Source: Geosiphon pyriformis (Eukaryota; Glomeromycota; Glomeromycetes; Archaeosporales; Geosiphonaceae). Taken from it: 32,669 nucleotides of DNA. The DNA lies in the NCBI GenBank assembly GCA_016748015.1, contig JAAOMT010000197.1, positions 1-32,669 of the forward strand, written 5' to 3'. Positions within the stretch are counted from its first letter, which is position 1; the number at the start of each line of letters is the position of its first letter. Made by a program: the position numbers and the translations under genes. The notes beneath the pieces were generated by a model. It worked only from the letters and a program-made list of their open reading frames with translations. It was not told the DNA's origin and searched no databases. Of the stretch, positions 1-10,863 are shown piece after piece.

Positions 1-2520
1 TTTTTTTTTCTGCTTTAAAGAATTTTTTATAACTCTCTTTTATATAAAGTTAAAAAACATAAAAACTTGTAGAGTTATTATATTAATACTAATTTTATTG
101 CCAGATTGACAAAATAAAAAACTAATCTAAATTGACTTTCTACTTAATGGCTAGTGCTTTTGTTAATAATATAATTTGAGTAAGGAGAAGTTAGACTACT
201 ATTTAATATATTTTAAATATTGTAAGTAAATTTTTCAAGATTAATAACATCTTAATTAACAATAAAAAAACTATAGTAATTTTTATTAATTAAAAAGTTA
301 GAAATGTTTTTTTGTTAATAAGTAGTCTGCCAATCTTTATTACATAGAAAAAAGAGTCTTATAGATATTTGGATATTTTTTTGTCTTTAGAAGATTTATC
401 TAAACCAAGTTTAATAAAAGCTTATTTGAATATTAGATTTTTTATTAACATAATTCTAAAAAAAACTATTTTGGACAAACAATTTTTTTATTTAGTCTTA
501 ACTGTATTACAATCTATTATTAGTTATAAAACTTAATTTAGTTTTATCTTTAGAAGTATGTACAACAAGTAAAATATGCTAATCAAAAAAGATTTGAGAA
601 TAAAAACTAACTTGTTAAAAGATTTTTTTAATAAAGCTCTTTATTATTTGTTATTATATAACTTAAAAACATTTAAACAAATACAAGTAAAGAGTAAAAT
701 AACTTTTGTTTTAAGTTTTTCAAATGCTAATAGTGTTTTTAATTACTTGTTTAATTATAGAGCTCTGAATTTGCAAGTATTAAGTTGGTTTCCTATTAAT
801 CCTTTGCAATGTTCTGTAAAGTTGAAAATTAATCTGATTAACAATTTTTTGGCTGGTATAGTAAAAATTTTTTTGGATTATAATATATCTTTTGTGAACA
901 ATTTGTCTTCTGTATTTCAATTTTTTGGTGGCACTTTAATGTCTTCTGTTTTAAAAAATTCAATGTTTTATAATATTTTTTACTTATTTAAAAGATTTGG
1001 TATTGCTTTTGTTAAATAACTATACAATAAAAAAAAGTTAATTTTTAATTAAAAGAGCTTTTGTTATTGAAAAAAACTCAATTTTAAAGATCTGGTTCCT
1101 GTTTGATTTAAATTGATATGTAATTATTTGGTTAAAGTTGTCTTATATTTTGCTAACTGTTTATTCAATAGTAATATATGGCTTTTGGATATTTTTAATT
1201 CCAGTAATCTTTTAATAGTAAAGTGTTGTTTTGTTGAATGTTATAGAGATTTATACTAATGAATTATTAAAAAATTTAAATATACATAACTTGAGGTACA
1301 GTACAGTTGTGTTTTTTGCTAATCTGAATTTGAGTATAGATGTTAAGATTAGTGGTTTGGTCTTCTTTACTTTGGTAGAGTTATAGACAATAGCTTTAGC
1401 CTTAAAGTGTGCTCTAGCTTTTAATATTGTTATTATATACTTAAATAGCCAAACCACTTTAAATGCCTATGTTGCAGAATTAAATATGCTCTTTTTAGAC
1501 TTTTGCAATTGTTGCTGGCTTAAAAGATACAGTATTATAAATTTTATCAAATATAAAAAACTTGTTGTTTTTTGGTTCAAAGTAAAAAATCATTTAGATG
1601 TCTTCAATAATAAGTATATTAATAAGCTAGCTGACTTAGCATTACATTTAAATTTGGTGTTTTCTATTTGTGTTAAAGAGAAGTATATTAAAGCTAAAAA
1701 AGTAACAGTTTTTGGAAATACTTACTATTTTATTCAAAATGTTTTTAGAACTATTTGTCATGCTTATTGAAAAGTTGAATTTAGATTTAATACTATTAAT
1801 AAAAACATGATTAAAGATGTGAACTGGACTTAAACATTATTAGTTTGGTATTCTGACTTGTATATAACTTTTAGTTTTATATATAAAGCTATTATTGGTT
1901 TATGTTCATATTTCATAAAGATTTTATATTATTATTTGTTAATTATTGTACATAAGTGTCTATATAATAAAGAGTATTCTAGTATATTATGTTTTTATTA
2001 TAAGGAAGTAAAACTTTTTAATTACTTTTTTACATGTGAATAGATTCTGCTGTTTGTAAGGATCTATTTAATAAACATTTAGGTCAATAAAATTTTATAT
2101 TAGGCTTGAACTTGTCATTATTTTATGTTTTATAAATGTTTTTCTTATGTGTATTTAATAATGTTATATATATTGCTGTATATAAAGATTTTATAATTAA
2201 GAAATAATATTTAAAGACTGTGTTTGTTTTTGGCTGTTCTAAAATTGCTGGCAGAAAAATTGTTAATTTGGTATAAGACTTAAGAATAATTCATTATATT
2301 GAGGTATAATTGGTAAGATTACAGTACAGAACTTTTATAAAAAGAAATTGTTTGATTGTATAGGATAATTTTATGTCTCCAATAATCTATGATCTATTAT
2401 TTCTGTTTTCAGATAGTGTTGTTAAATTGCTTGGGATTGTAAAAGTATATAGTGTTGATTTTGATTTGTGTAAATTGTGTGATTTTTTTTAGATGTTGAT
2501 TGTATAATTTTTGTCAAAAT
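1..2520 (+). pseudogene. LINE (non-LTR retrotransposon) ORF relic: RT, RNase H and C-terminal region
   Basis: No intact ORF remains, but one colinear series of LINE domains can be read on the plus strand. Around 145-290 a reverse-transcriptase active-site segment reads SAFVNN followed by an IW-like pair, where FVDD is expected. Around 576-1017 an open stretch ends in FGGTLMSSVL and GIAFV, like the linker between RT and RNase H. Near 1098 the text LVPV, stop, FKL fits a GPVPVWFKL-type motif. From 1247 an RNase H domain follows: IYTNELL (for YTDGSL), TLVEL then stop (for the AEL..A motif), YLNSQ (for YTDSQ), then WFKVKNH and NKLADLA. From 1858 comes a tail with VHKCLYNKEY and a decayed Cys/His cluster, then VVKLLGIV near 2413. 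Known: these are the domains of LINE ORF2-type proteins. Inference: the copy is dead and entered the window already truncated at its 5' side. Confidence 0.87.
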
Positions 2521-3174
2521 AGATTTATAGTATTGCTTTGATTGGCCTAAATGACTGGTCATATGTAGAAAGTATTTAGTTTAAATTACTTAATTTGATG
2601 TATGGTATTAGGTAATGTTAATAAAATAAACAAATAAACACCCAAAAAACCAATATCTTATTTTTTACAAAAAAAACATTAATTTTTTGGTATTTAAAAA
2701 AATTAATGTCAAATTAATGTCAAATTTTTAAAAAAAAAAAGAAAAAAAAAAAGAAACAAAAAAGGTTTTTTTAACTATTTAAAAAGTTGATAACAAAAAA
2801 TAACAGCTTAACTATTAAAGATTTTAAAGCTTTTTAAAATAATAATAATTATATTAAAACTGTTTTTGTATTATTTTAACTTTTATTTAAAGCCAAAAAC
2901 AATGCTCTTTAATAGTTAAAACTGTTTTGTAACTTTATTATACAAAAGAAATGCTTTTTACAAAATAATATTTAATTGCTTTTATAGTTTAAAAAACTTT
3001 TTTGAATGATTACACTATTTAAAAATATGAAAGAAAAAAGAATTAACTTAATTGTATTTGAAAAAAAACATTTATTTTTTTAATTCAAAATTACTAAAAT
3101 TGTAAAATTGCAATATTTATTTCTTTTTAATTAATTAATTAATATTTAATATATTATATTTAAATCAAAAATCA
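2521..3174. other. AT-rich spacer without recognisable gene
   Basis: Long A and T runs, no ORF of note and no tRNA-like fold seen. It may hold the 3' end of the LINE relic, but no poly-A or target-site duplication could be fixed. Confidence 0.6.
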
Positions 3175-3227
3175 AAATAATAATAATAATAATAATAATA
3201 ACGAACCAGCGTGGCTACACGTTAACA

Positions 3228-3259
<32 letters not shown>
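3175..3259. repeat. Two AAT microsatellites around a 27-bp non-repeat core
   Basis: AAT repeats at about 3175-3201 and 3227-3259 flank a short unique core, which includes GCGTGGCTACACGTTAAC. The pair lies directly beyond the stop end of the Fanzor relic, so it may mark the 3' border of that element. In TnpB-type elements the guide RNA is encoded next to that end. Confidence 0.7.
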
Positions 3260-3260
<1 letters not shown>

Positions 3261-3265
3261 GAAAA

Positions 3266-4950
3266 TTAGGTGATTGCGATCAATGCCCGGAGGAAGATCC
3301 CCCGAGCCCACAGTCTCGGCAGTTGTAAAGTTTGGACCCCCGATTCTTTGGATGTGTAGGCTTCATTCTGAATAATAACACGAACCCCTAATTCCTCGGC
3401 CTTGCTTATCAGGCTTCTTTGATAATGATAATGAATCTAACAAAGCATTTTCCGGGCAGTTTTTTGTGTAATCTTTTTTGTCTTACGATTCACCATGTCC
3501 GACACTTCAAAAGGAGGAATAACAATGCATCGAACTCGCGGGTAAAGAATCTAACTGATTTCTGGCGTACAAATTTTTATCGACGCCCATTTTATCTTTA
3601 TATTTTGATGAGGGGACTAATAACTTATGGTTTTTGCAGATGAGTTCATCCAAATACTTGCAAATGCGAATTGTATGTCCAATAGAATGTTCGCCAATCT
3701 TGCCTACATCTTTTTTAGGAGAGCCCCATGTAAAAGGTGTACGGATGCCAGGATCGAGACTGTATGAACAGAACCATCCGCTTGGCGCTGTTTCTGCGTC
3801 TCATATACACAGGCAAGTTTCCACTCATTAGTTTCGCAATACTAAGTGAGGTTGCCATCCGACATTATCTTTTGAGGAAACGGGCTACTTATTACGCCTC
3901 TTTTCGAGATGAAGAGGCGTAAAGAGGCCACAAAGCTAGCTTATCATTATCCAGAATGGTGGTAGGCTTATAAAAATCATCGACGGATTATGGAGATGAG
4001 TGACATAGAAACGATTAAATGTGGATTTCGAAAAATTCTATGCACGAATTGTCGAGATCGAAATGATAGTGTACTGGTGGACCTTGCCATTCGCATTACG
4101 CTTAATTACTTTTTCCCTAGCAATCAATGCTTTATCGATTATATTCGCGAACGCTTTGCCATGAATACCCCGAAACAACATTCCGAGACACACAACCGTT
4201 CGTATGAACTTGCGCTCACCCCATATTGCAGCTTTTCGGACTTTCTCGTCTTCGTGTTCATTGGCGGCTTTTGCTGCTAGAGCTCTGTGTAAAGTATCCA
4301 AGCCTGTTGTGATGGAATTTTGGTATAAAAGCGACGACGTTGACTCTAATAGACAATGGTATTATAAGCAAATCTCGTCAACCCCAGCCATCGCTTAAAG
4401 ACCTGGTTTGAAGATGTTTCGGATACACCTTGATTAATAGTGTACGGTTGAGAGTATCTTCTATCTTCTGAGGTTTGTGATGAGCTGCTGTCGCTTTCGC
4501 CTGTTCTGAAGCTCTGGTCGATAGTAGGCAGCCCTCCTTCTCTGCATGCGGCAGACAAAGACTGTATTGATGGCAAGAATGTCTTGTAAGAGTTCATGCT
4601 CGTCGGAGGTCGCATCGTCGAATAGAACCATGAGTTTTGCAGAATGGAGTAAAAAGATATATTGGCAAAGTCTATCACGGTGGGTGATCACACTTCCCGA
4701 GACCTTTCTGCGGGTTGTTCTTTCCAATAGGGTTTTAAGTCCCGATCTTTTGAAATTGATACCTGACCTGATATCGCTGAGAGGAGTTGCTTTTGTCGTT
4801 CGAGATCCTCTATTTGCTTTGCACTAGACACGGAGATAGAGGTGGTGGAGGTGGCGGTAGTGGTATTAGCATTTTGAGAAGTTAGCTCAGGTATTTATTT
4901 TGAATCTGATCAGCATTACTAAGCAACTGATTAGTTTTATTGATAGGCAT
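3266..4950 (-). pseudogene. Broken Fanzor (eukaryotic TnpB-like RNA-guided endonuclease)
   Basis: Read on the minus strand in several frames. The start MPINKTNQLL at 4950 is followed by a frame change. A Gln/Ser-rich N-terminal region then leads to SKDRDLKPYWKEQ (near 4750) and NSWFYSTMRPP. KRWLGLTRFAYNTIVY (about 4395-4349) matches the N-terminal helix-turn-helix-like segment of TnpB/Fanzor proteins. The RuvC-I motif LDPGIRTPFTW sits at 3758-3726, with its Asp codon at 3753-3755. GKIGEHSIGHTIR follows. The RuvC-II motif IPPFEVSDMV has its Glu codon at 3506-3508. EAYTSK lies at 3365-3348 and the second zinc-ribbon half YNCRDCGL at about 3327-3304. Damage: stops at 4688-4690 and 4346-4348 and near 3455; several frame changes; loss of the first CxxC; and loss of the DRDxNGARN-type RuvC-III segment between CGLG and IFLRALIAIT. 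Known: Fanzors are programmable nucleases related to TnpB. Inference: this copy is inactive. Confidence 0.9.
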
Positions 4951-5106
4951 TAAGCAAATCTTTTCATCGGTTTGTTATGAAAATTTCCCCGCAAGGTAAA
5001 AAGACTTTTGAAAGTGGGACCTTTGCATTTCTTGGGATGCATCCGAACTATAAAATTTACTTTGACTTCATTGCTAAATATCATTGCTTAGAAAAAAACA
5101 GCTATA
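4951..5106. other. Spacer between Fanzor relic and first tandem gene
   Basis: About 150 bp between the divergent starts of the Fanzor relic and the plus-strand gene. It contains an open plus-strand stretch with no recognisable similarity. It probably holds the 5' region of the downstream gene. Confidence 0.4.
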
Positions 5107-6591
5107 ATGAATACTCGATCATCCAGCTGGCCGAAGCCCGAGACCGAGGTATCGAGAATGATTACTAGATCTTTTGAAAAAAGATCAAGTGCTCCACCAC
5201 CAAGTACTGAGAAAAGTAAGGGGCAGCCTTCGAGAATTGGAAATATGTCTTCTCCAACATCAAACTTTCGAACAACCAAAACCACATACCCTAAGACATA
5301 TTACCGCCCTCCTTACGGAAAAAGTATATCAAGGGTTCCGAACAAACATTCAAAGTATAAGTCAGTGGGCCTTATTTCTCAAAATACAATAGCTACCTAT
5401 AAACTAATAATCAAATCTTGGGGTTTCTAAAAGGATTCCAACTCAAAGGGGTGAATCAGCCGATTGGTTGATGACATATCAAAGCAAGTTTGAGGCTGTA
5501 AGTAATGTTCAAGGAATACTCTTTAATTTGGATCTTAAATTTTTTATATTGTTTTTTTAATGTGGCAACAATAGATGTCGCGCGCTTGCGGCGAAGTTTC
5601 GGCAGGATTCCGTCATTTGCGAGAAGCTATTGCAGATATGCATAGCGAAATGCCTGCCCCTAATTTGGGCAACCTTATGGCAGGAATGTTTAGTAGCTTT
5701 GATCAACGACTCCCTTTACGCTCAGAGAATTTGCCAATACCAATACCAATACCAAAATCAAATTTAAATCCTAAATATGCGAATTCACCAGACTTACCTC
5801 TTGGGAATTTTAACCTTCATGAGTTTGATATCAAGGATCAAAGCTGTTCTACTATCCCGCCTATAGATATTAATCAATTAGATGACGAACCACGGGACAA
5901 CCCTTCGGAAACAGGCGAGACATTTTTACAAAAGGGTCAGAACACGGATGCCGATATGAAGGGTGATCTACAATTTGAAAACAACAAAAATCAAAACCAA
6001 GAGCCCACAGAAGATCAGACATTTAAAAATGATAATATAAACGAGGAACTGACGGAGGAGCCTGATTCCAACAATGATGATGAAAGTGAAAAAGGGACAT
6101 GTGAAAACAATAGGGGGGAAGATGAAACAGCGCCTCAAATCAACGTCAATCAAGAAATCCCAATGCAAATTGAAGAATATCATAGAGATAAAACCTCTTT
6201 AGGAAATTCTCCGAATAAAGAGGGGGAGTCATCGAGAAAAAAGCAAACCATGATTCAACTCCAGCTTCATGATTCAACATCACCAAGTCCCCAAGAGCCA
6301 AACCTCTTCATCGATGAAGTTGAAGATCAAGGTTGGAATGACGATGAGCGTCGTCGATTGATTGATGATTTCATTCATTACTTCAATCGGAAAAACGAGA
6401 TCTCCCATATGACCCATAAACAGCTTGCCGACGAAATAATGAATTACTGTAAAGATGCCCCTCACATTGCTCGTTTGGATAATATGGTTGGCAAATATCT
6501 CTTGCGTTATTATCTTCCTAAAGATCCGATAATCTTGAACGCTATCAAAGAATGGACTGATGAGGAAAGGAGGAAAGAATATGGCAGGTAA
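5107..6591 (+). CDS. Uncharacterised protein, tandem paralogue A
   Basis: Not a family I recognise. Suggested exons are 5107-5354, 5434-5497 and 5575-6591; the borders are GT-AG and the phases agree, giving about 442 residues. Exon 2 encodes ADWLMTYQSKFEA. Exon 3 begins MSRACGEVSAGFRHLREAI, a probable helical segment. A long low-complexity middle rich in Asp, Glu, Asn and Gln follows. A conserved C-terminal domain (last 75-80 residues) contains THKQLADEI, RLDNMVGKYL and PKDPIILNAI. The same blocks occur in the gene at 7272-8676, so the coding status is well supported. The last codons read AGG TAA inside a perfect donor, CAG|GTAAGT. Splicing from 6587 to 6723 would replace the stop with 15 other codons (stop at 6766-6768). 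The first exon and the start are the least certain parts. The acidic middle and helical C-terminus could fit a nuclear protein, but no function is claimed. Confidence 0.75.
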
Positions 6592-7271
6592 GTAAAAAAC
6601 CTCGTCATGAGTAAAAAATTGGAAATTATCTAGCGACATAAAAGAACTTAATATAAACGTTCATTGGAGGAACCTTGGTTTTCGTTTTATGTTATGAATT
6701 GTCAGTTTGAATTTATTTGCAGGGTATTTTACAAAAAAATCACGAGTTTCAAGGAGCGACTTCATTAAAAATTTGTCGTGATTTATTGGATATTCGGAAT
6801 TTTCTAAAACATTGTACAAAGACTATAAAAATTATGCCAATAAAATTTATCAATGTGATCATCTGTTATGACAATTTTGTTTTGTACCCCATGTTGAATT
6901 ATCAATATTAGATCATTTAACAACATCAGGGGTTTTAGAAAATTTTGAGCTGGTTAATCAGAGTTTGTGCAACATTATGTATAACACTAAAAATGTTAGA
7001 ACTCAGAAAGGTATAAAAAAAGTTGTCGCACCGCCAAAACAGTTTAATTTCCCACTCACGATCCCTCATTTCGTTTACAGCCGCAGTAATTTTGGAATGC
7101 AAATTTCGGGTGGAGAATTTGAAGGTAATTTGAACCAGTTCTTCCCCAAAATTCCCAATGTAAAACTAGTAAGGGACCTCAAGGAAAAAGCTCTTACAGG
7201 CCCCCGTTTTTCTTGAGAATCTCAAAGGGCATCACTGCAAATATTTGGAAAATTGACTCGTTACAGTAACT
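6592..7271. other. Intergenic stretch between the tandem paralogues, with one open stretch
   Basis: Contains a possible last exon of paralogue A (6723-6768). It also has a plus-strand open stretch of about 115 codons from roughly 6870 to 7216, including ILDHLTTSGVLENFELVNQ and VVAPPKQFNFPLTIPHFVY. Its codons are less AT-driven than the flanks. I recognise no domain. It could be an extra 5' exon of paralogue B, a decayed gene or chance. Confidence 0.35.
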
Positions 7272-8676
7272 ATGGATTATGGATTGTCAAACATACCAAT
7301 TCTTGATCCCCCCGTTGCACTAACAATTACAGCTCCCACACCAAGCAACGATAATAATCAAAACACATTATTGGATGGATCCTCGTTACCAACGTCCAAG
7401 TCGGCTCCAAGACCCTCCACCCCAAAAATAAATAACTGTAAGATTAATATAATCCTTATTAAACCCCAAATTTTTAGGAACTCCTCAAAAAATCATCCCC
7501 TCCATTAATTCCATAAATTATCGGCATATTGAGCATCTTTTACTTTCATCCAATTTTTTATATATCTTATATCCCGTCCAGGCTTCAAAGTAAAGATTTG
7601 GTTTGATTTTATAGGGGCTGATGCAACAACAATTTCAGTTGAAGAGGATCCGACGGCATGGTTGAAAATCTGCCAGAGCAAATTTGAAGCTGTAATTAAA
7701 CAAATTATTTTATTCCAAGTTATTTTTTATCTATCTAATATCTTGTATTTTCGAATAGATGTCCCGTGCATGTAATGAAATCTCAAATGGTTTCTATCAT
7801 TTGCGATATGCCGTAAATGACATTAATAGAGGAATGCCGGAAATAAATTTCCAAAATATATTGGGAGGAATGTTACCGAGTTTCGAAACACACACTACGC
7901 AATATCCTAACCCGTCTCCACGTGAAACAAAGCCTCAACAACCAAATCCATCCCCCTTGCCTCGTAAATTTTCTCCACCCATACCATTTAGTGATTTCGC
8001 TATAAAACTTCCTAAAAATGATCGGAAACCCGCCAACCTCATACCAAAAGTTCCGCGCTCTCTAAGTGCCTCACGTGTCATACCATATATTCGAACTTCA
8101 CATATTCGAGGCTCAATGAAAACACAAAAACAACTGGCTTCCTCTATATTATCTCGAAAGTATCACAATGCGAGAGGAGAGGTTTTGCGAAAAAGACGAT
8201 TTTCAAATTCAAGCGGATCTCGTGTTAATATTGGCTCTGAATCAGAAGATTCTCGGAAACCTAATGTTGAAGAAGAAAATCAAGGGAATCAATACGATGT
8301 AAGTGAAGATGACAAAGGAGGTGAACAAGATGAAGACCAGGAAGAAAGTTATGATGAGGAGGAACAAGGTGACGAAAATGGAGAAAATGACGGAGATTGG
8401 ACGGACGGGAAGCGCCGTGATGTGAACGACGAATTAATCAAATGGTTTGCCCGGCGAAATCAAATTAGACCTACAACGCATAAACAACTCGCTAATGAAT
8501 TAAAAAAATTTTTTAAGGGAAGTCCAATGACCAGTAGGTTAGACAAACAAGTCGGGAGATATCTTCAAAGGTTCAACATCCCAAAGGATCCTGTTGTTTT
8601 AGAGGCCATCCAAGAATGGATTGAGGGGGAAAAAGAAGCAGAATTGATGTCCTCTTCGAAGAAATTAAAGAGATAA
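7272..8676 (+). CDS. Uncharacterised protein, tandem paralogue B
   Basis: Exons 7272-7437, 7615-7691 and 7759-8676 join in consistent phases to about 386 residues. Exon 1 ends in SAPRPSTPKINN; paralogue A has the similar SAPPPSTEK in its first exon. Exon 2 gives DPTAWLKICQSKFEA, matching DWLMTYQSKFEA in A. Exon 3 begins MSRACNEISNGFYHLRYA and ends with the same conserved C-terminal domain: THKQLANEL, RLDKQVGRYLQRF and PKDPVVLEAIQEW. The intron between exons 2 and 3 sits at the identical place in both genes, just before MSRAC. The middle is Pro-rich, then strongly acidic (8270-8400), and the end is basic (SSKKLKR, possibly a nuclear localisation signal). Function unknown. The pair arose by tandem duplication, and the divergence is strongest in the disordered middle. 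Confidence 0.78.
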
Positions 8677-10740
8677 TAAGGGACTCTGTAACTATATTCG
8701 AACTTCCTGAAATTAACATAAAATTTTCATCCTGACGGATTTTTATAATCAAGCTTGGAATGAAGGCTCTTTGAAGGTGCTAACTTTTTTCATGGGAATT
8801 AAAAAAGAATCAAGTAATATTTCTCGGGTATTAAGATTTGCTCATACTTTCTAGTCTCAAAATTATAGGCTCGCAAGTATTTTTGAAATTATGCTTTACT
8901 AAAATAACTGAAAACATAGTTCAAAACAAAACAAAACAAAACAAAACTAAACTAAAAACAAATTGGAAAAAATTGTTATTTTTACAAAATTTAATAAAAC
9001 CTGATGACAAAATTATGAGTTGAGTTGATTTTAATTTTCCTGAAATATTTTATTTATTTATTAAAAAACTTGAATAAAAAATAATACTTGTGTTATTATA
9101 AATTTAATAAAGAAATTAACTGGTTAAAAAAAATAAATTATTTGAAAAAACAATAACTATTTGAATTTTTTTTTAAATGTTTTATTGAATATAATTCAAC
9201 TATTATTTACTAAAATTGCTAGTTATATACATAAATTTAATGTTAATAAATATAGTATAGATAATTTTTTTGGTATAATTTATCTTTTTTAATATACAAA
9301 ATCAAAAAATGTATTTTTTTTTACAAAATAATTTTAATAGTTTATTAAGTTTTATAATAATAATTATTGACAGTATAATTTAAACATATAATATAAAATT
9401 AACCAACTAATTTTAAAATTTTAACAATAGTAAAAATCTAATATTAAAAAATAAAATACTTATAATTATTATTAATTAAATTTGGTTTTAAAAATTTTTA
9501 ATAATATTTTTTTATAAAAATTAATTAAGCCAAATTATTTATAAATAAACTTTTAAAACAAATATTAAAATTTTAAAAAATACAAAACTGTTGTTTTAAA
9601 AATTTCAACTTTTTTTATTGTTATTATAATTATTAATGTTAATAAGTAATAATAATAATTGTAAAAATTGTTAAAGGTTTGTTAATAGTAAAAAAAAAAT
9701 TAAAACATGTTTTTAAAAAAACTTTTAATTAAAAATTAATATTTATAAATTATATAATTGTAAAATAATAATTTATTTTTAAAAACAAAATAATTTAAAT
9801 TTAAAATTTATATGTAATAAATAAGACTATTTTTATTTATAAACACAAGGTTAAAAAAGGTAAAAAATTATTTATTTTGAAAACATATATTATAATTATT
9901 TTAATATTATACTTTATTACAATTTTATTATTATTTAAAAATTTAATATAAAACTATAAATTTTATAATTTTATAATTATATAGTTATTTTTATTAAAAT
10001 TAATTAATTAAAAATATTATTTAGTCATTTTAGTTAATTATTTTTTACTTTTAATTAATTATTATATTATTTAATATATTTATTAAATTCAATAATTATT
10101 ATATTTTTTAATTACATTATAAATTACAATGTTTTTAAATTATATTATAAATTATTAATAAATTAATAAATTTAATTAATAGTAATTATTATATTTTAAA
10201 TTTGAATGTGTTTCTTAAATAAATTGTAAATAAGATTATGTAAAAACAATAAAGCGGTAATAAAAAATACCTTAGTGTTATAAGAAAATAAAAATTCTCT
10301 AAATTGGCAAGTAAATTTGCTTACTTGCCATTGGGGAACTTTGTTTGCTAAGAAATGCAAAACAAGTAATCAAGAATTTTGGCTTTGATTGGCAGAATTC
10401 CATATTTGTTCTCTTATGGTACACGCGACCATTATAAATTAAGGATTAATAACCTGTTGAATAAACTCGTTTTATCTTTGCGTAATTTTTTGACTTTATT
10501 CCCCGCATTTATCTTTAGGTGACCCAATAAGAAAATTTTCCCACCCTTTGTCCCTTACAATATTATGAGTCAAATATTTCATTTTGTGATATCTTTTATC
10601 TCACCAAACTCAAAAGATTCCCAATCTAAAATTTCCCCCCATAATCTTTTATCATTTTTCATAAAAATAAGTTCTCATTGATTCCATGAATCCCGTTTAA
10701 CAATAACCTTGAAATAATTGTTAATTATCGATTTAAATCT
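8677..10740. other. Extremely AT-rich desert
   Basis: No supported gene. From about 9020 to 10240 the sequence is almost only A and T on both strands, with many short A, T, TTA and AATT runs. Any former coding content is no longer readable. From 10240 the composition becomes more balanced towards the next gene. Confidence 0.75.
8923..8946. repeat. AAAAC pentanucleotide repeat
   Basis: Four to five copies of AAAAC in tandem in the 3' flank of paralogue B, followed by imperfect ACTAA copies. Confidence 0.7.
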
Positions 10741-10746
10741 AGCTTC

Positions 10747-10863
10747 AGGTCCACAAAGCAGCACCTGCTAAAAATCACTACCTGCTGCGGGAGCACAACA
10801 CAATCGGATCACCATATCACCACATAAAGGACATTCAAGAGCAAAAACGATTAGTGAATTGAT
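10747..10863 (+). other. Exon-like open stretch of 38 codons, unrecognised
   Basis: After a clear acceptor-like CTTCAG at about 10743-10748, the plus strand is open for 38 codons with balanced codon use in an otherwise AT-rich flank. It includes KAAPAKNHYLLREHN and PYHHIKDIQEQKRLVN. A second strong acceptor-like tract, TTTCTCTCTTGCAG, follows at about 10917-10930. It might be a 5' exon of the Nudix gene, a remnant exon of a lost gene, or chance. No domain recognised. Confidence 0.3.

Noticed and set aside
1251-1457. Minus-strand open stretch of 68 codons
   Set aside because: It mirrors the RNase H part of the LINE relic, which is read on the plus strand.
3175-3259. Regularly spaced repeats resembling a CRISPR array
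   Set aside because: They are AAT microsatellites with one spacer-like core. No CRISPR repeat or cas gene occurs, and the genome is eukaryotic.
3419-4398. Several plus-strand open stretches of 60-100 codons
   Set aside because: They lie opposite the Fanzor relic, whose motifs are clear on the minus strand. Their plus-strand translations show no family signal.
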